A DNA stretch of 64,000 bases from Gnetum montanum. Lineage: Eukaryota; Streptophyta; Gnetopsida; Gnetales; Gnetaceae. The stretch is taken from NCBI GenBank assembly GCA_015680685.1, contig MNCI01034026.1, positions 618,905-682,904 of the forward strand. Direction: 5' to 3'. Shown here in pieces: positions 10,734 to 22,597 of this stretch (the first letter of the stretch is position 1; each line of letters starts with the position of its first letter). Below the pieces are notes generated by a model. That model had not been told where the DNA came from. It did no database searches and saw only the letters and a program-made list of their open reading frames with translations. A program made the position numbers and the translations under genes.

Positions 10734-11540
10734 TGATGAGCCACGATATCGTGTACATGATATCACAGCCCGCCACAATGTCTATAAATAAGAGTTGGCT
10801 TTCCCTATTCTAGGCATCTAGATGGAGACCCTTAGCCAAACTATAGTAGTTTTACCATTCCAAAGTTAGAATAATTTCCATGTGCCCGCAGTAGGAGTCT
10901 TAAAGTGAACGGATCTTTATTCGAGCAAATTGTACCTAAGCACACATTTATGTACTAAAATAAAGATGAACTTCCTAGTTAAGTACACTCAGTACAACTG
11001 CTTCAAGCATGTGTGTAGTGCTTGGTAGCCCAATAACGAGTAGCATTTAGTAATCCCAGCAGCGTTGCACTGGTTCAGGATGTGTACAAAAAGTGGGAAC
11101 AGATACTGGTGTTAGGACAATTAGAACCTAGTTAATGAATAGTTAATGTAAGTTAGTCACTTAGTCCTCTCAACCCTTTTCTCCCAGTGCATGCCTACAG
11201 TGTGATGATTGTAATTGTACAGCATCCTTATTCGAGTGTGACGTACTTGGACATGCACATGACCAGCAATAAGGATCGAGATTACTTCATCATTGCAGAA
11301 TCCACTTAGCCCAATTATGTATTTAATTGTTATTGTTATTTACTGCTTCCTTAGTTAACATCTCTCACCCTTAAACTCCTAGTAACGCGGAATGAGTACG
11401 ACTTAATCACGAGCATTCAAGTGTGACTACTTCGTAACCCAATAGCGTACTTAGGCCATGCACTTGGTAATCCTAGTGGTAGTCATTCACAAGGTCCAAG
11501 ATGTGTATAGATGATTAAGGAACAGATGCTCATTGCACTT
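10734..11540 (+). repeat. 3' LTR of element A, right end missing
   Basis: It starts TGATGAGCC and follows the 5' LTR through TATA, poly(A) region and U5 to a point equal to about 6482 of the 5' copy, so about 275 bases are absent. It stops exactly at the N at 11541. Two internal deletions (about 35 bases among the GATATC boxes and about 105 bases after AATAAAGATGAAC) set it apart from the 5' copy. Confidence 0.85.
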
Positions 11541-11541
11541 N
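11541..11541. other. Single N: probable assembly join
   Basis: The LTR of element A ends at this N and unrelated gag-coding sequence of element B begins right after it. A biological truncation and an artificial contig join cannot be told apart here. Confidence 0.6.
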
Positions 11542-11549
11542 TAATATGA

Positions 11550-12765
11550 TCAAATGGTGGAGGAAAAGGCCAATCTCAACTTTTCATCTAATCATTTAGA
11601 TGAAAAGTAGAAGGAAAAATAAAATAAGAAAGATAAGGGACTACTCCATCATGAAGGTCCATGGTCAAGTACTATCAACCAAAGCACAATTCACACTCAA
11701 AATGATCATCTCCTTTCCAAGTTCTAACACTAGCATTTATCTAAACCTTTTAGTGATGATGATTCTCCTTTATTTAGCTAGGGTAGTTATCATGAGATTA
11801 ATGAAGCTATGTACATTCAAAGGAAGCATGTTTATGGTAGCATGATCAAGTGAATCAACATGGTCGATGTACCAACATATAGAGGGTATATTAATAATGA
11901 TTCCCAACTTTACATGCAAGTCTTTAACAATGCTTGCTATTTGCAATGGATCATGAGTGATTAATAGAACTTACAATTGCTTTCTTGCACTTTCATCAAG
12001 CATGTTAAGACTTGATATAAATCCTTACTCCTAAAATTAAGTCAAGGATGAGTAGATATGGTCATAATCTTCTACATAAAATTTTACACCTATGCCTAAA
12101 TTTATAAGATCACAAAGAACATGGTTAGATGGAGGTAAGAAGCCTATGAACCTCTCGACATCGTCATGGAGAGGTATATTAAAATTTCTTATTGTTGTTT
12201 AAAGCATGACTTTAGTCAAAAAGAGTAGTTAATGCACATTATAGAAGGCATAAAGCAAGAAACAAGAGAATGCATGAGTATGTATGCAATGGGTCAAGTA
12301 CACAAAAAGTCTATGGTCTATGTCAAATCACTCTTGAACATCATATGAAGCATGAAAGGCAAGTGGAAAAAGCAATAGTTTTCTAAGTAGTACAATTGTG
12401 ACCTCGCATGTAGAAGGAATGCTAAAAACATTAAAGATACCACTAAATCTTCCACCATAGTTAAGGTCTTAGTGCAAGATCAAGTTAGAATAAACAAGGC
12501 CTTGATAGAATTGGCCCTCAAAGTGGACCATGCTTGGGATGCAATGTATGAGAAAATTATCACTATCCTTAAGGACATTGAAGGTAAGGTGGTTGAACCT
12601 GCAACCAAATTAATTGCACCATATGAATGTAGAAAGAGGTATGAAGGCATGGCTAAAGATAAGCTCTTTCATTCTGAAAACATTCATGAAGGTCTAAATG
12701 AGACTTCCTCATTCTCCAATGATGAGGATCCCTACAAATACTGTGAAAACTTTTATGATTCATAG
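11550..12765 (+). pseudogene. gag of element B (broken)
   Basis: Frame-broken translation shows the same gag core as element A: AYEPLDIVMERYIKISY, a LMHIIEGIKQETRECMSMYA string and GQV at about 12140-12300 (A has EPLDMALERYYALL and DETRETLGRYAQGQ). A clean stretch at 12472-12765 (97 codons) continues with a charged linker, VRINKALIELALKVDHAWDAM, and ends near an acidic, Cys-containing NDEDPYKYCENFYDS tail, at the place where the zinc knuckle lies in C and E. The knuckle itself is not recognisable. Several in-frame stops make it inactive. Confidence 0.65.
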
Positions 12766-13689
12766 TGTTGCCTAGTCATGGCTTACATGATTAATAAGAT
12801 TTGATGATCTAGGATGTCTTTAAATCTCAAATTCATCAAAAGATAAATAATGAGGACTCCATACCTTATCCACTTGTACTATCTTAGGGATGCATATCTA
12901 TGATCCATGTAGTAGTACCAATAGTGGCAAGCTTTAAATCCTTGAGGTGCTACTCCATGGATTCTTATTGATTCTATACAATAATAGATGGAACTTCTTA
13001 CTAATTGCTACATTCAACATGCATAGGAAATTTCTTATTAACACCCATCAATGATACCTTAGTCATCCTGCCTGCTTCAAGAAATCGTACTAATCAAGCT
13101 TTCTAATAGCAACAACAACATTTTCTACTTCTTGATCTTATGCAAGGTGGGATATTCAATCAACCATAGCCAAGGCAAGTCAAATCATATAATATTTTCT
13201 ATTGCATCTATCCTACTTCAATGTATATGACTAGGAAATATTACCAATCTCCTATTGATTTCGTTTTAGGGGGAAGTTTAAAGTCCTATGGTAGGAAATT
13301 CTATTGTAAGTACAAACATGAGAACCATGGGATTGGCTCCACATCATCCTTTTTATCCAATAAAAATGATAATCATGCATTCTAAACAAAACTCCATATT
13401 CAAGAGATCTCTGTGATGTTCCCTAAATCTCATCAAAGCATTTATCTACTTTAAGTGCAAGTTTCAAAACCATATCTAGCAAAGGTAATAAGATGATGCC
13501 TAAAGGTACTTTTGTCATCATTCCCATATCCAAGGTGACTACATGGGTTGTCAAAGAAGGATACTTTTTAAAAAAATAATTAGATCTTAGCAGTCCCATG
13601 GTGAAAATTAAAATCAATAAAAAATGTCACTACTCAACTCTTTATGACTTTGGTTTAGGACTTAATATTATCTCTATGTAGCAATACCT

Positions 13690-13965
13690 TGATGAGGAGC
13701 TTACTTATTTTAAGAGTACCAACATTTAGTTGGATCTACCAAATCAATCCTACACATATCCTATGGGATAAGTGATGTGATGACAAGTGTTGTAGGATGG
13801 TCGTATCTACCATATTTCTTAGTAATTAGATCAGAAAACAAGGTGGAAGATAACTTTCCTATTATTATGGGAAGGGCTTATTTGAGTACCACCAATGCCA
13901 AGTTGGTCTTCCAAGACCTCCATTTCAAAATTAACATGAGAGATGAGACTAGAAAGATGAATTAG
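13690..13965 (+). pseudogene. Retroviral-type aspartic protease remnant, element B
   Basis: The frame at 13777-13965 encodes VVGWSYLPYFLVIRSENK and FPIIMGRAYLSTTNAKLVF. This is the C-terminal half of the protease seen in C (ICGWSYPANFLVI, FPIIMGRA) and E (ICGWSYPIDFLVI, FSIIMGRAWMSTIDA). The catalytic Asp region upstream is not readable. The protease would cut Gag-Pol. Confidence 0.65.
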
Positions 13966-14144
13966 AAGAAAACACCTTATGATCTTTCTTGGTCATGTTT
14001 CATCATGTGCATGTGCCATTCAAGCAAGCTAGATGAAACATTTGTTGGACAACACCTGGAGTACCATAATAACTATTTTTCACTTTTAAGCATACATAAA
14101 ACTTAATTTAATACTAAAATATCTACTAAGTAATAGACATGGAT

Positions 14145-14167
14145 TAACTATGGGGGAAGAATCCTCC
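14145..14167 (+). other. PPT-like end-of-coding motif, element B
   Basis: TAACTATGGGGGAAGAATCC matches the motif that ends pol in C and E (TTAGTYRTGGGRGAGATGG). Here it comes soon after the protease, marking the right side of the pol deletion. Confidence 0.4.
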
Positions 14168-17139
14168 ATGCCATATCAAAATTTTATTTTTCTACTAATT
14201 TTTATGTGTGCATTTAATAAAGATGGTGTATTAGGTTACAATTTTTGAACTTAATGGATAATTATTTATGATATTAATTTTTATTTTAGAGTGTTTTTAT
14301 TTGTATGTATGAGGAAAAATCAATTAATTTGCTTTATCAATGCTTTCCCAATAAGCCAATGGTGTCATTCAGCTAGGCTCAAATTTAGCAAAGAGCTAGG
14401 ACTCACACTATGATTTGTTGAAGCTAATGCTACTAGAACCATGAGCAAGTGATGGGTCCATAACTTAGGGTATGAGCTTCAAAATTCTAGAAGAGTGATT
14501 AGTCAATGATAAGGAAATGGTATGTCATCAAGGATTCTTATGATCATTGGATGAATAATTGATGTTATTAGACCAAGATGCATGTGCTTGCCTTGCCTAG
14601 CCAACATGGTCAAAATAGGTTCATGATCTCATTAACCTATGTATGCCATGTAGTGAGGGATGAATTTTCATGCTAATGCAAGGAAAAGATTTCAAGTGAT
14701 AATTTGGCACTCTAATCACTCCCATGATTTCCACAAATCATAAAAAATCCTCTTCCTACGAAGAAAAAGAAATTATGAAAAAAAAAAAGAAAACAAAATA
14801 AAGAAAAAATGAAAAAAGATATTAATAAAATAATTAAAAAAAGAAAATGTAATGGAAAAATCCACATACCTCTAAGCTTATTAGTCCACACAAATTGATA
14901 TTTTTACCATTCTAGATCAATTTTATAATTGCTCAAATCAAATCTAAAATGAATGGTTGAACTAATACCTATGTAACCCTTGCTCATGTTCAACCCATTG
15001 GCTAGATCACTTGAATTCCAAAGCTCATATAGATAACCTCTAGCTCATTCATACCCATGATCATGAAGGTCTAGAAGTTTCTCTCTTAGTGAACTTTGAT
15101 AATATCAATTATTGTTTCCACCTAAATCCCAAATTCATTTGATTCAAGGGTCAACATCATAATCATCAATCCAAACTTTGACTACATTTGAATAAAAAAA
15201 ACATTTTGTATGTTCATGGTATTATAATACTTATTATAATGTAAATTTGTTTAAAGCATCTAAGGGAATCAATAAGAGATTTCTGATAAATAAAAATTTG
15301 GAAAGCTTATTGTGCATACTTACATGGATGAAGGAAAACCAAATTAGAATATTAACTTCTGTATGCTTTGTAGTACATTGCTTTGGTTTGGTTTTATCAA
15401 TGATTAGACCACAAAATAATCAAGGCTAGATGACACAAAAGTAGTAATTGTGACTTTATGCTTGGAAAGGAGACATGGCAATCAATCCCTATCCTATGAA
15501 TGAGTAGTAGTGAAAGGACATAGCAAAAAATTTCTCATAAGATGTAGGACATGATCACATGCTTCATGAGCTTATTAAATGATTGGATGGAGATCTAGTG
15601 ATGTTTCACTCTCACTCTTTCTCTTCATTGTCCATTATTTATTCTCCATCTCTTTCAATTTATTCTGGTCCATTATTGTGTATGGCAAGAAGTTAATTAG
15701 GTGAAGTGGAGGATGAAACTTGATCCTCCAAAGGGATGAACTCATGTTGGATGTTGATGTCTCCTAGTTGTTGGGAACCATGGTTGTTTCATCAATAGGT
15801 TTTACAATGGAAAAAGAGGTAGATTTCTATTATGAAAAGGACTCACTTGTGAATCTTTGATGGATTGGCATTACAAGAAAGTGCATTAAAGCTTATCTCC
15901 TAGTGATGGTGGTGGTTGCATGACATAAGGCACTTGATTGATCATCCACTTGTGTAAGTGTCAAATCTTCATGTTTTAAGGTTTGATCATAACAAATCCA
16001 TTCTAGTTCATCTCATTTGTGCATGTATTTCATTGTTCTTGGTGCTCTAATCCCTCTTTCCTAGCTTTCTATTCATGGGAATGCATAAATTAACTAATTA
16101 ACTCAATTTTCATGATTTAAGATATTACTAAAGGTAATTTTATAATTTTCTTATTATCTAGCTCTTTTGATACCTTATTAGATTGATTCATGAAAATTCG
16201 GACATGTTGTGAACCTTGTAGGTAACTCTGGAGGCAAAGAAAGGTAAGTAGAGGGTGTGGATAATGAAGTTTTACATTTCCCTTAGTTCAGGAAGATGCA
16301 CTGATGTATCCCTTGAATTAGTGTAGGGGCATTAGTGCTCTTGCACTAGCGCATCCCCCCTCCATGCATCAATAAACAAACATAAATGGGGTGATCCTTC
16401 TAAGGTCATTCCACACTTTACTTTCTTAAATTTTTCTTTTTTTTTCTTTTTTCTTTTTGCTTCATTTGTCTAAAAACAAGTAACAAGTTTGTGGATTTTT
16501 ACCTTTGAGGTTGGATTAGCAATAATTTTAAATGGATTATTTTTTGTCTTTCTTGTCCTTGGCATTCTTGCTATGGTTCAATTCTAATATTTTGTAACTT
16601 GGTAGTGGGGTAAAGACATCAATCCATGTAGGAATTTCTTACATTTGGTAGTTATTTAAGCATTTCTACCTTACTTGTACTTACCCATGCATGCCATGAT
16701 TTCATAGTTGTAATAATGTTTTCACATGAAATTTTTGCAATGATAGTATAATGCCTAAGGAACTTGATTTTTAATAGTCTTCATAGCTTGCTATGTTAGG
16801 ATGGTTGTGATTAAAACTCTATAGACCAAGGAGGGTAGAGGTTGAATAAACTTAAGCTTCCATCTACAGAGCTATGTACAAACCACCAACTCTTACGAAG
16901 AAGAAATGAGAAGAGCTTAAATCTACTGATCCAAAACCTATAAAACCTACTCTAAAATGATTTCCACCAAAAAGCAAATTGGGAGGTAGGCATTCACATT
17001 CTCAATCTTTAGATTGAGCATGGGCACAAAAGTAGGTGGTCAAATAAGTGCTATAGAAGTTGGTAGATGATGATGAACCAAGTGATATCCAAATAGGTGT
17101 GGATGCAAATGACATCTAGAAGTGACTAATCTATGAAGA
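14168..17139 (+). other. Non-coding part of element B
   Basis: It contains an A-rich tract (14760-14850), a T/C-rich tract (about 16430-16462) and, just after it, a phrase near 16495 (GGATTTTTACCTTTGAGG) that matches element A near 9097. This suggests the same 3' non-coding region as in the other elements, though blocks 1 and 2 were not recognised. No gene seen. Confidence 0.35.
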
Positions 17140-17720
17140 GAAAAATTACCATCCATTCCTTAAGCTTGGTCCTTTTGAGCTCAAGGAGTTGCTAAAGTGG
17201 ATAGGGTTTTATGAGTATATCACCTAATTCTCTTTCTAGCACTAGCATGAGGTAGAAGAGTTACACAAAAACCTTACAAAAAATGATATCATAACCTTTT
17301 TTTGTGAGAATCTTATGCCTATTTCACCATGGAAAATATCTAGGATCGTAGGATTTTCAAAAGAGCTAGCCAATAATTTATGGTCATGGACCCAAAATAC
17401 TAAGTCCAAGCTCAAATCAAAGCTCTTATTCAAGGACTTTGACATGGATAAAGCAAAGGTGAACATGTCTAAACTTCCCTTGGTTCATAATGTTATGTAT
17501 AAAATTGTCACATATAACTTCTTACCCATAAAATGACCATCAAGTATCTCTACCCACAAGGCTAAGATTGTAGAAATGATAAAAGGAAAATGTGCCATCA
17601 ATATCCCATATTTTCTTTACAAGGCCTTGATCTAAAAGATCAAATATGTGGCCCAAGATAAGAGGGAGATCTATACCTTTCTAGGATTAATTAGAAAACT
17701 CTAAAAATTAGTAGGCATAG
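17140..17720 (+). pseudogene. Extra ORF remnant after pol, element B
   Basis: A broken frame encodes LGPFELKELLKWIGFYEYI, an open stretch (17315-17536) with NLWSWTQNTKSK and YKIVTYNFLPIK, then KCAINIPYFLYKAL and REIYTFLGLIRKL. The last part lines up with the ORF of element E at 60849-61164 (GKFPIRLSQLM ... RKTLPFVCLIRKLCKMGGI). The pattern resembles the 'putative plant transposon protein' domain (PF20167-like) found in plant retrotransposon ORFs. The assignment is by eye and tentative; function is unknown. It has several stops. Confidence 0.4.
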
Positions 17721-18450
17721 CCAATCATATGGGAAGACATTCTAGAATAATAAGAATGGTAGATTAGGAGTACATAATTATGGTGATCCAAAGATTATGT
17801 CCAGAGGTTGTTGAGGTAGTACCTAAATCAAAGGATGAAATTCCTTCTACTAAGGCATCCCACATTCATCGTTCAAACTAGCTCTACATAAACAAACCAA
17901 GGGCACCATGCCTCAATCTTCTTAGCATACATAGGTATGATAGCCTAGCAGGATCTATCTCCTAACCTCCTCATTTTAACATTAGGCAAAGCCAAGAACC
18001 TCTTTTCGATGGCAATTTTTGATCCATTATGCACATTGAAGATGAAGGGTACGTTGTCATAATCCATATTGAGGATTTGCAAGACCTTGGTAGCAACTTT
18101 CTAGACATGATGAGAGTCATCATGGGTGATGAGGCTATATGGAAAGATCTCTTTTAGTTTTCTCCTTCCTTGTTAGATGATTCATCCATGGAGCATCATG
18201 ATACTCCTATTCGGTCTTTGATCTATATTCCTTCATGGAGTATCTCCTCTTCACACTAATCAAGGTGTAGCATGCATAATATCTATCATGTAGTAGAAAT
18301 CATTCAAGTACCCACTGATCAATTAAGTACTAGCTACTAGATAGATGAAGAGTAAAGAATTAATCCAAGTGTGAAGTTACTTTTAATGAATAGTGATAGC
18401 ATGATGAAGATTGAACTAATCAAGGTACAAGCCAAGTTAATAATTGCATT

Positions 18451-20479
18451 TGTTGATAGAAGTGTTAACCATTTTTATGGAGTAGTGAGGGTTCTTGATA
18501 GGCTTTAAGAAGTTGATAAAGTTATGCTATGTTGGTTTTCTCAAGAAAATTTTTTTTAAAGCTATCCTATCAAATACCTTAGACAAGGAAAACATTTTGA
18601 AGGTGATATTTTAATTAAAATATCAAAGCAACATGAAGGAGAATATCGATTTTACATGAGGGATATATCTAAGAAAGGTGACATATATTTTAATTGAAAA
18701 TTTAATAAGCTTAGAAAAGTAATCAATTAAGTTCTAAAATTTCCAAAATGATGTAACCATTAAAATATTAAATTTATCATGTGTTGTTGTAACATGATGT
18801 TTAAGCAAAAAATCAACAACCATGGCATGGCACTTGGTGCTAATTCAAGCGTAACAAATGGATTTCAATGGTGTCATCATCAATCCTTTGCTAACCTATA
18901 GGATTAAACACTCATGTCCTTAAGAAGTAATATTGGCATCCATGGCCAAGGCAACTTGAACATGACTCATATGTGCAATATATTTGGTGTTAGGGTTGCA
19001 ATCGCCATGTACATCAGAGCACAGATTCCAAAAAGTTTAATAGAACAGGCCATAGGGATCATTCTATGAAGCATCATGCTCTTCTAAGAATTAATGTTCC
19101 TCAATTCATTGCATCCATGGCCATCAGCAATCACACATCTGTAAGGAATCTATAGTTGTAGAGTCCCTTCATCCATAGATCCCTTGACAGAAAAGCCCTT
19201 AGAACCCCTACAATAATTACCTTGGATGGGATCCACTGCGTTGTTGTATGCCAATTTCTCTACAGAGGACATCATGAAAAATCATGGTGGAAATATGCAA
19301 AGGCTTGTTGGCGGATTACCTATCAATGATGGCACATACATTGGTAGCGAAGACTATGTTGTTTTCTTTAATCTTTCATGTTGCAGAGTGGCATTGGAAA
19401 ATTTAATTGGAAATTATGCACCATTGCGCTGATCATGGAGGTAGAGATAGAGTTACAAACAAGTAGTTACTACCCTGCAAAGCATGCAACATTAATAGAG
19501 TGTGTGGAAAACACATCGTGGTTGCTTATTGGTAGTTTGGCCCCATTTACTATTACATTTTACACCCACAATCTTTTCATGATATTATGGTTTTACATTC
19601 CATACATTTGTATTAAGGTTTTGGTATGGAGTTATAAAATTACCAAAAAATAATAATCATAAAATAAAACCTTGATATAAAAAGAAGAAGAATAAAATAT
19701 AATAATTAAATTTGGAAAACGAAGTTTAGATTAAGGGAACATATGTAATCAACCATAGATTGGCTATCTTGCATTTGTATTTGGGTGCCTTGGAATTGAA
19801 GAAGGCACCTCAAATAAGAGTTATCTTTGCATTAAAGGCTTAAATTATGTTTTGTCCCATAGGGAGATATATTATAAGAGTTGATGTGCCAAAAATGGTG
19901 AACTCATATTAAGGATAAAGCTTCAAGAATATTAGGAACAATAAAATAAAGTATTTATAAGTTAGTTATTGGAAAAGACACTTGCCAACTATGGCTTAAA
20001 TTTATGTGGAAGTTATAACTTCTTAGCATGGCTATGAATTAATCTTCTAGATATTTGTAACATTCTTAACTTCTCATGATTATTGTAACTACCCTAAGGC
20101 CACTATAAACAAATCTTCAAAGGTAGAATTAAAGATGATTTGGAGGAAAAGATACTCAAAAGAATATTAAAGATTGTAAAGCATGGCTTGCTAAAGACAT
20201 CAATTCAACTACTTTATCTTAATCCTATGAGTTCATTTCTTCCCATTTTGTTTTAGTTACTTAGCTAATGGTTTAGATAGTATCATGCTTGGCATTTAAC
20301 TTTGGGATTTTCTAGATTTTCTTTATCGCTCTATTTTTGCACAATATTAGACTTCTATTAGGTTTTCCATATAAGAGCTTATGTTGTATTTGAAAAAGCA
20401 TCCTGAGCAATTTAATAGTAATTTCTTATAGAAATTTCTTGTCTAAGTCTAGGGAATTAAGAAAATATTTCATACTTTG
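18451..20479. other. Host or old repeat DNA left of element C; unknown patch at 19000-19500
   Basis: Nothing was recognised with confidence. Around 19000-19500 base use is less AT-rich, and a 68-codon frame (19226-19432) encodes GGLPINDGTYIGSEDYVVFF, with an AG acceptor-like site (TTTCATGTTGCAG) at about 19386. This could be a gene fragment, but I cannot name it. The last five bases, CTTTG (20475-20479), are the left target duplication of element C. Confidence 0.35.
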
Positions 20480-21034
20480 TGATGAGCAACAAGGTACCCC
20501 TACACCCAACCATACGAATCACAGGCATTCACGTGTGATCCAGTCAAATTCTACATACTATAATTACTAAGTATGCTAGAGCTAAATAGTGCATGCATGT
20601 TGTCCATTTGTTGTCTTCCTAGTCCCACTTGTGGAATGCAATTGTATGGTTAAGTGTGACTGAGGCGTAAGATTTTTGTTATTTTGTGCTTTTATGAAAT
20701 TACTCACCTAGAACAAAGATGAAAGTAAGAGTGATTAATTACTAAGTAAACTATGGTCTAATCTAGCCTAACACAAGTAACCATTTCCACTTCCCGGACA
20801 CATCTTGAACTTTATGTGAACACTACTGAATTGTTAAACACTAATCATTCTAAGCTACCAAGTGTCACACGTATGTTTGAAGGGGTCATACTTGTGTATT
20901 TTAATGACTTTCTTGATTGATCAAAATTAACTATTGCATTAATGACATTAATGTAAATTTCATGAAATCACAATATATAAATGCATAAGAAAGAAAGTCT
21001 CAAGTGCTACAAGGAATGAATCAAAGAGTTTGTC

Positions 21035-21059
21035 TTTATTGCCAACACACTGGTGTGTT
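21035..21059 (-). promoter_or_regulatory. Stem-loop and AATAAA in 3' LTR of element C
   Basis: On the minus strand AACACAC, a two-base loop and GTGTGTT form a perfect 7-bp stem (21044-21059), followed a few bases later by AATAAA (21035-21040). The 5' LTR copy has AATACAT in the first arm, which still pairs by G-U wobble. Stems of different sequence occur at the same spot in A and E. Confidence 0.5.
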
Positions 21060-21195
21060 TAGGTACATCAATGCTTGAATAAAGATCCGTTCACACTTAG
21101 ACCTCCTGCAAGAGTTTCACTACTTGACTACCAAAAACTTACTTCTAATTGTGCACCTGGGCACTGTATTTATAGACCCAGGAGTAATCCTACAA

Positions 21196-21265
21196 TATCG
21201 AATGTATGATATCGCATCTTGGGCCACGATATCACGTATCCGATATCATGGCCACCTTGATATCA
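21196..21265 (-). promoter_or_regulatory. GATATC box array in U3 of element C
   Basis: Four to five ATATCG, GATATC or CGATATC words lie just upstream (on the minus strand) of the TATA box. The 5' LTR keeps a similar but altered set (30393-30478). Element A has the same arrangement. Confidence 0.45.
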
Positions 21266-21290
21266 AAGTATTAAAAAACACAATTTATCA

Positions 21291-21309
21291 TGCCCCCATG
21301 ACTAAATGA
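21291..21309 (-). other. 3' polypurine tract of element C
   Basis: On the minus strand it reads TTTAGTCATGGGGGCA directly before the TGATAA of the LTR. The preceding CTCGAGGATGA is shared with element A. Confidence 0.7.
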
Positions 21310-22475
21310 AAAATCATCCTCGAGTATAGAAAAGAGGAACAATTTCTTTACAAAATATAATAGGGGGCATGGACTTATTTGATTGACATGCAAAGTGACA
21401 CAAAGAAAATAGACAAATACAAAAGTACCCAAGCATACAACATAACAATTGTGTACAAAATTGGGTGTTCATGATAATAGAAAAGAATACCAATGGATCC
21501 AAAGAACATCCAATCCCTCTTGGCAACAAAAGAATTAGGGAGAGGTAGAAGAGATCCAACAGTTATAAACAGTCTCTCACGAGTGATATGGTTGCATCCT
21601 CCTTGGTGAAGATAGTCCCACTTCCAGTCCACGCTTCCCACTGCTATCACAACAAAACCAAGGATTAGTATATATAGTTCAATAGATAATGGCTGAATAC
21701 CTTGTCTCATTGGTGATTTTATTTAGCCATGTTGTGATTGTGATAGATTGGTTGCTTGATATTGTTAGTGGAAAGACTAAAAAATGGGTTAAGTAAGAGA
21801 AGCGATCCATACAATTCAGAAAAGCTTAACACAAGGAATACTGGAAAGAGGGTATTCACAATAATAAAAAGGGGTTCATTACAAATAGTTGTGAAGGTGC
21901 ATACAATTAGATGACATGGATGGGATAAATAAAAAAGAATTTGATTATAACAATGTCTAAGGGTAAAGAACTTAACTTAACCAAACCAAAAGATATGCAA
22001 GTGGGTCCTCCTCCCCAAAGCAGGCACAGGCCTTTTATGCCCTTGCATAACTTCAAACCAAGGAGTCCATGGGCACCATGATTAATGGTTATGGAAAGTT
22101 AAGTACAAAAATCCAAAAGTAACTGATTGAGAAACCTGACACATCAAACAAGAACATTGAATCAAAACATGAAACTAATAGTGAGGTGAGGCATGAAAAG
22201 CATAGATGGATGATAGAGAGAGTGAAATGGAGTTTCTAATTATAGTCACATGTAGTCCCTTGTGTAGTTTGTGATTAAATGACTTGGTAGGATCCATCCT
22301 TAGTCCAAATCAAAACCAACCACTTTCAATGACTTCGCATCGACATTCTAAGGCTAGTCCATCCCTTGAGACACAAGAATGCTCCCACAAAATTACCACC
22401 ATTCCAAATTGGAGAGAAGGTAGGAAGTGAGAAAAGGCCTTAGTTAGAGGAGACAAGACAAGTCTCATAACTAGT

Positions 22476-22490
22476 NNNNNNNNNNNNNNN
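22476..22490. other. Run of 15 N (assembly gap)
   Basis: An unresolved gap of nominal size beside the inverted repeat in element C; another single N is at 22534. Confidence 0.95.
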
Positions 22491-22494
22491 ATAT

Positions 22495-22597
22495 GGGAAT
22501 TCAAAGCACATCCCTTAGACTAAATAAAAGGGCNACCATGCAAAGACCCATGCATTTCTTTTGCATTTATTTTTTCTAAGGGGTGTGCCTTGAATCC
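22495..22597. repeat. Inverted repeat of conserved block 1 in element C
   Basis: The arm 22495-22518 (GAATTCAAAGCACATCCCTTAG) and the arm 22576-22597 (CTAAGGGGTGTGCCTTGAAT) are inverted copies with about three transition differences. They could form a hairpin with a loop of about 57 bases. Elements A and E have only the single, sense-orientation copy. Confidence 0.65.

Larger units (their letters stand above)
5538..11540 (+). mobile_element. Element A: gag-only Ty3/gypsy LTR retrotransposon
   Basis: Two long direct repeats beginning TGATGAGCC (5538 and 10734) flank a region with a tRNA-Asp-type primer-binding site (6759-6776), a gag frame (6900 to about 8890), a long 3' non-coding region and a polypurine tract at 10715-10733. 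No protease, reverse transcriptase, RNase H or integrase was found between the gag end and the 3' LTR. The layout matches the published class of plant LTR elements that carry gag alone (TR-GAG type), which need enzymes from a relative. LTR structure, PBS and gag resemble the complete element C, a plausible partner. The right end is lost at the N at 11541. LTR differences look mostly like transitions, as expected for decay of a methylated element. Confidence 0.85.
11542..18450 (+). mobile_element. Element B: decayed gypsy element, pol largely deleted
   Basis: Order on the plus strand: gag (about 11550-12765), protease end (about 13760-13965), PPT-like end-of-coding motif (14145-14167), T-rich tracts, then an extra ORF remnant (about 17140-17720). 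No reverse transcriptase, RNase H or integrase was seen between protease and the end-of-coding motif, which are only about 180 bases apart, so pol seems to have been removed by deletion. No LTR was found: the left end would lie in the gap at 11541, and the right end is uncertain. Layout matches element E, which has the same extra ORF. Confidence 0.6.
20480..21290 (-). repeat. 3' LTR of element C
   Basis: 811 bases. On the minus strand it starts TGATAAATTG next to the PPT and ends CATCA. GATATC-type boxes lie at about 21196-21265, and a TATA box (TCTATAAATA on the minus strand) at about 21168-21177. It is shorter than the 5' LTR, mainly through loss of about 44 bases corresponding to 30265-30308. 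Confidence 0.9.

Noticed and set aside
16300-16380. LTR start shared with 32740-32790 (GCATC and TTAGTGTAGG words)
   Set aside because: Only short words match, in uncertain orientation; no paired repeat or PBS could be defined.
19226-19653. Host gene fragment
   Set aside because: A splice-acceptor-like site and fairly good codon look exist, but no protein family was recognised, so no gene is called.
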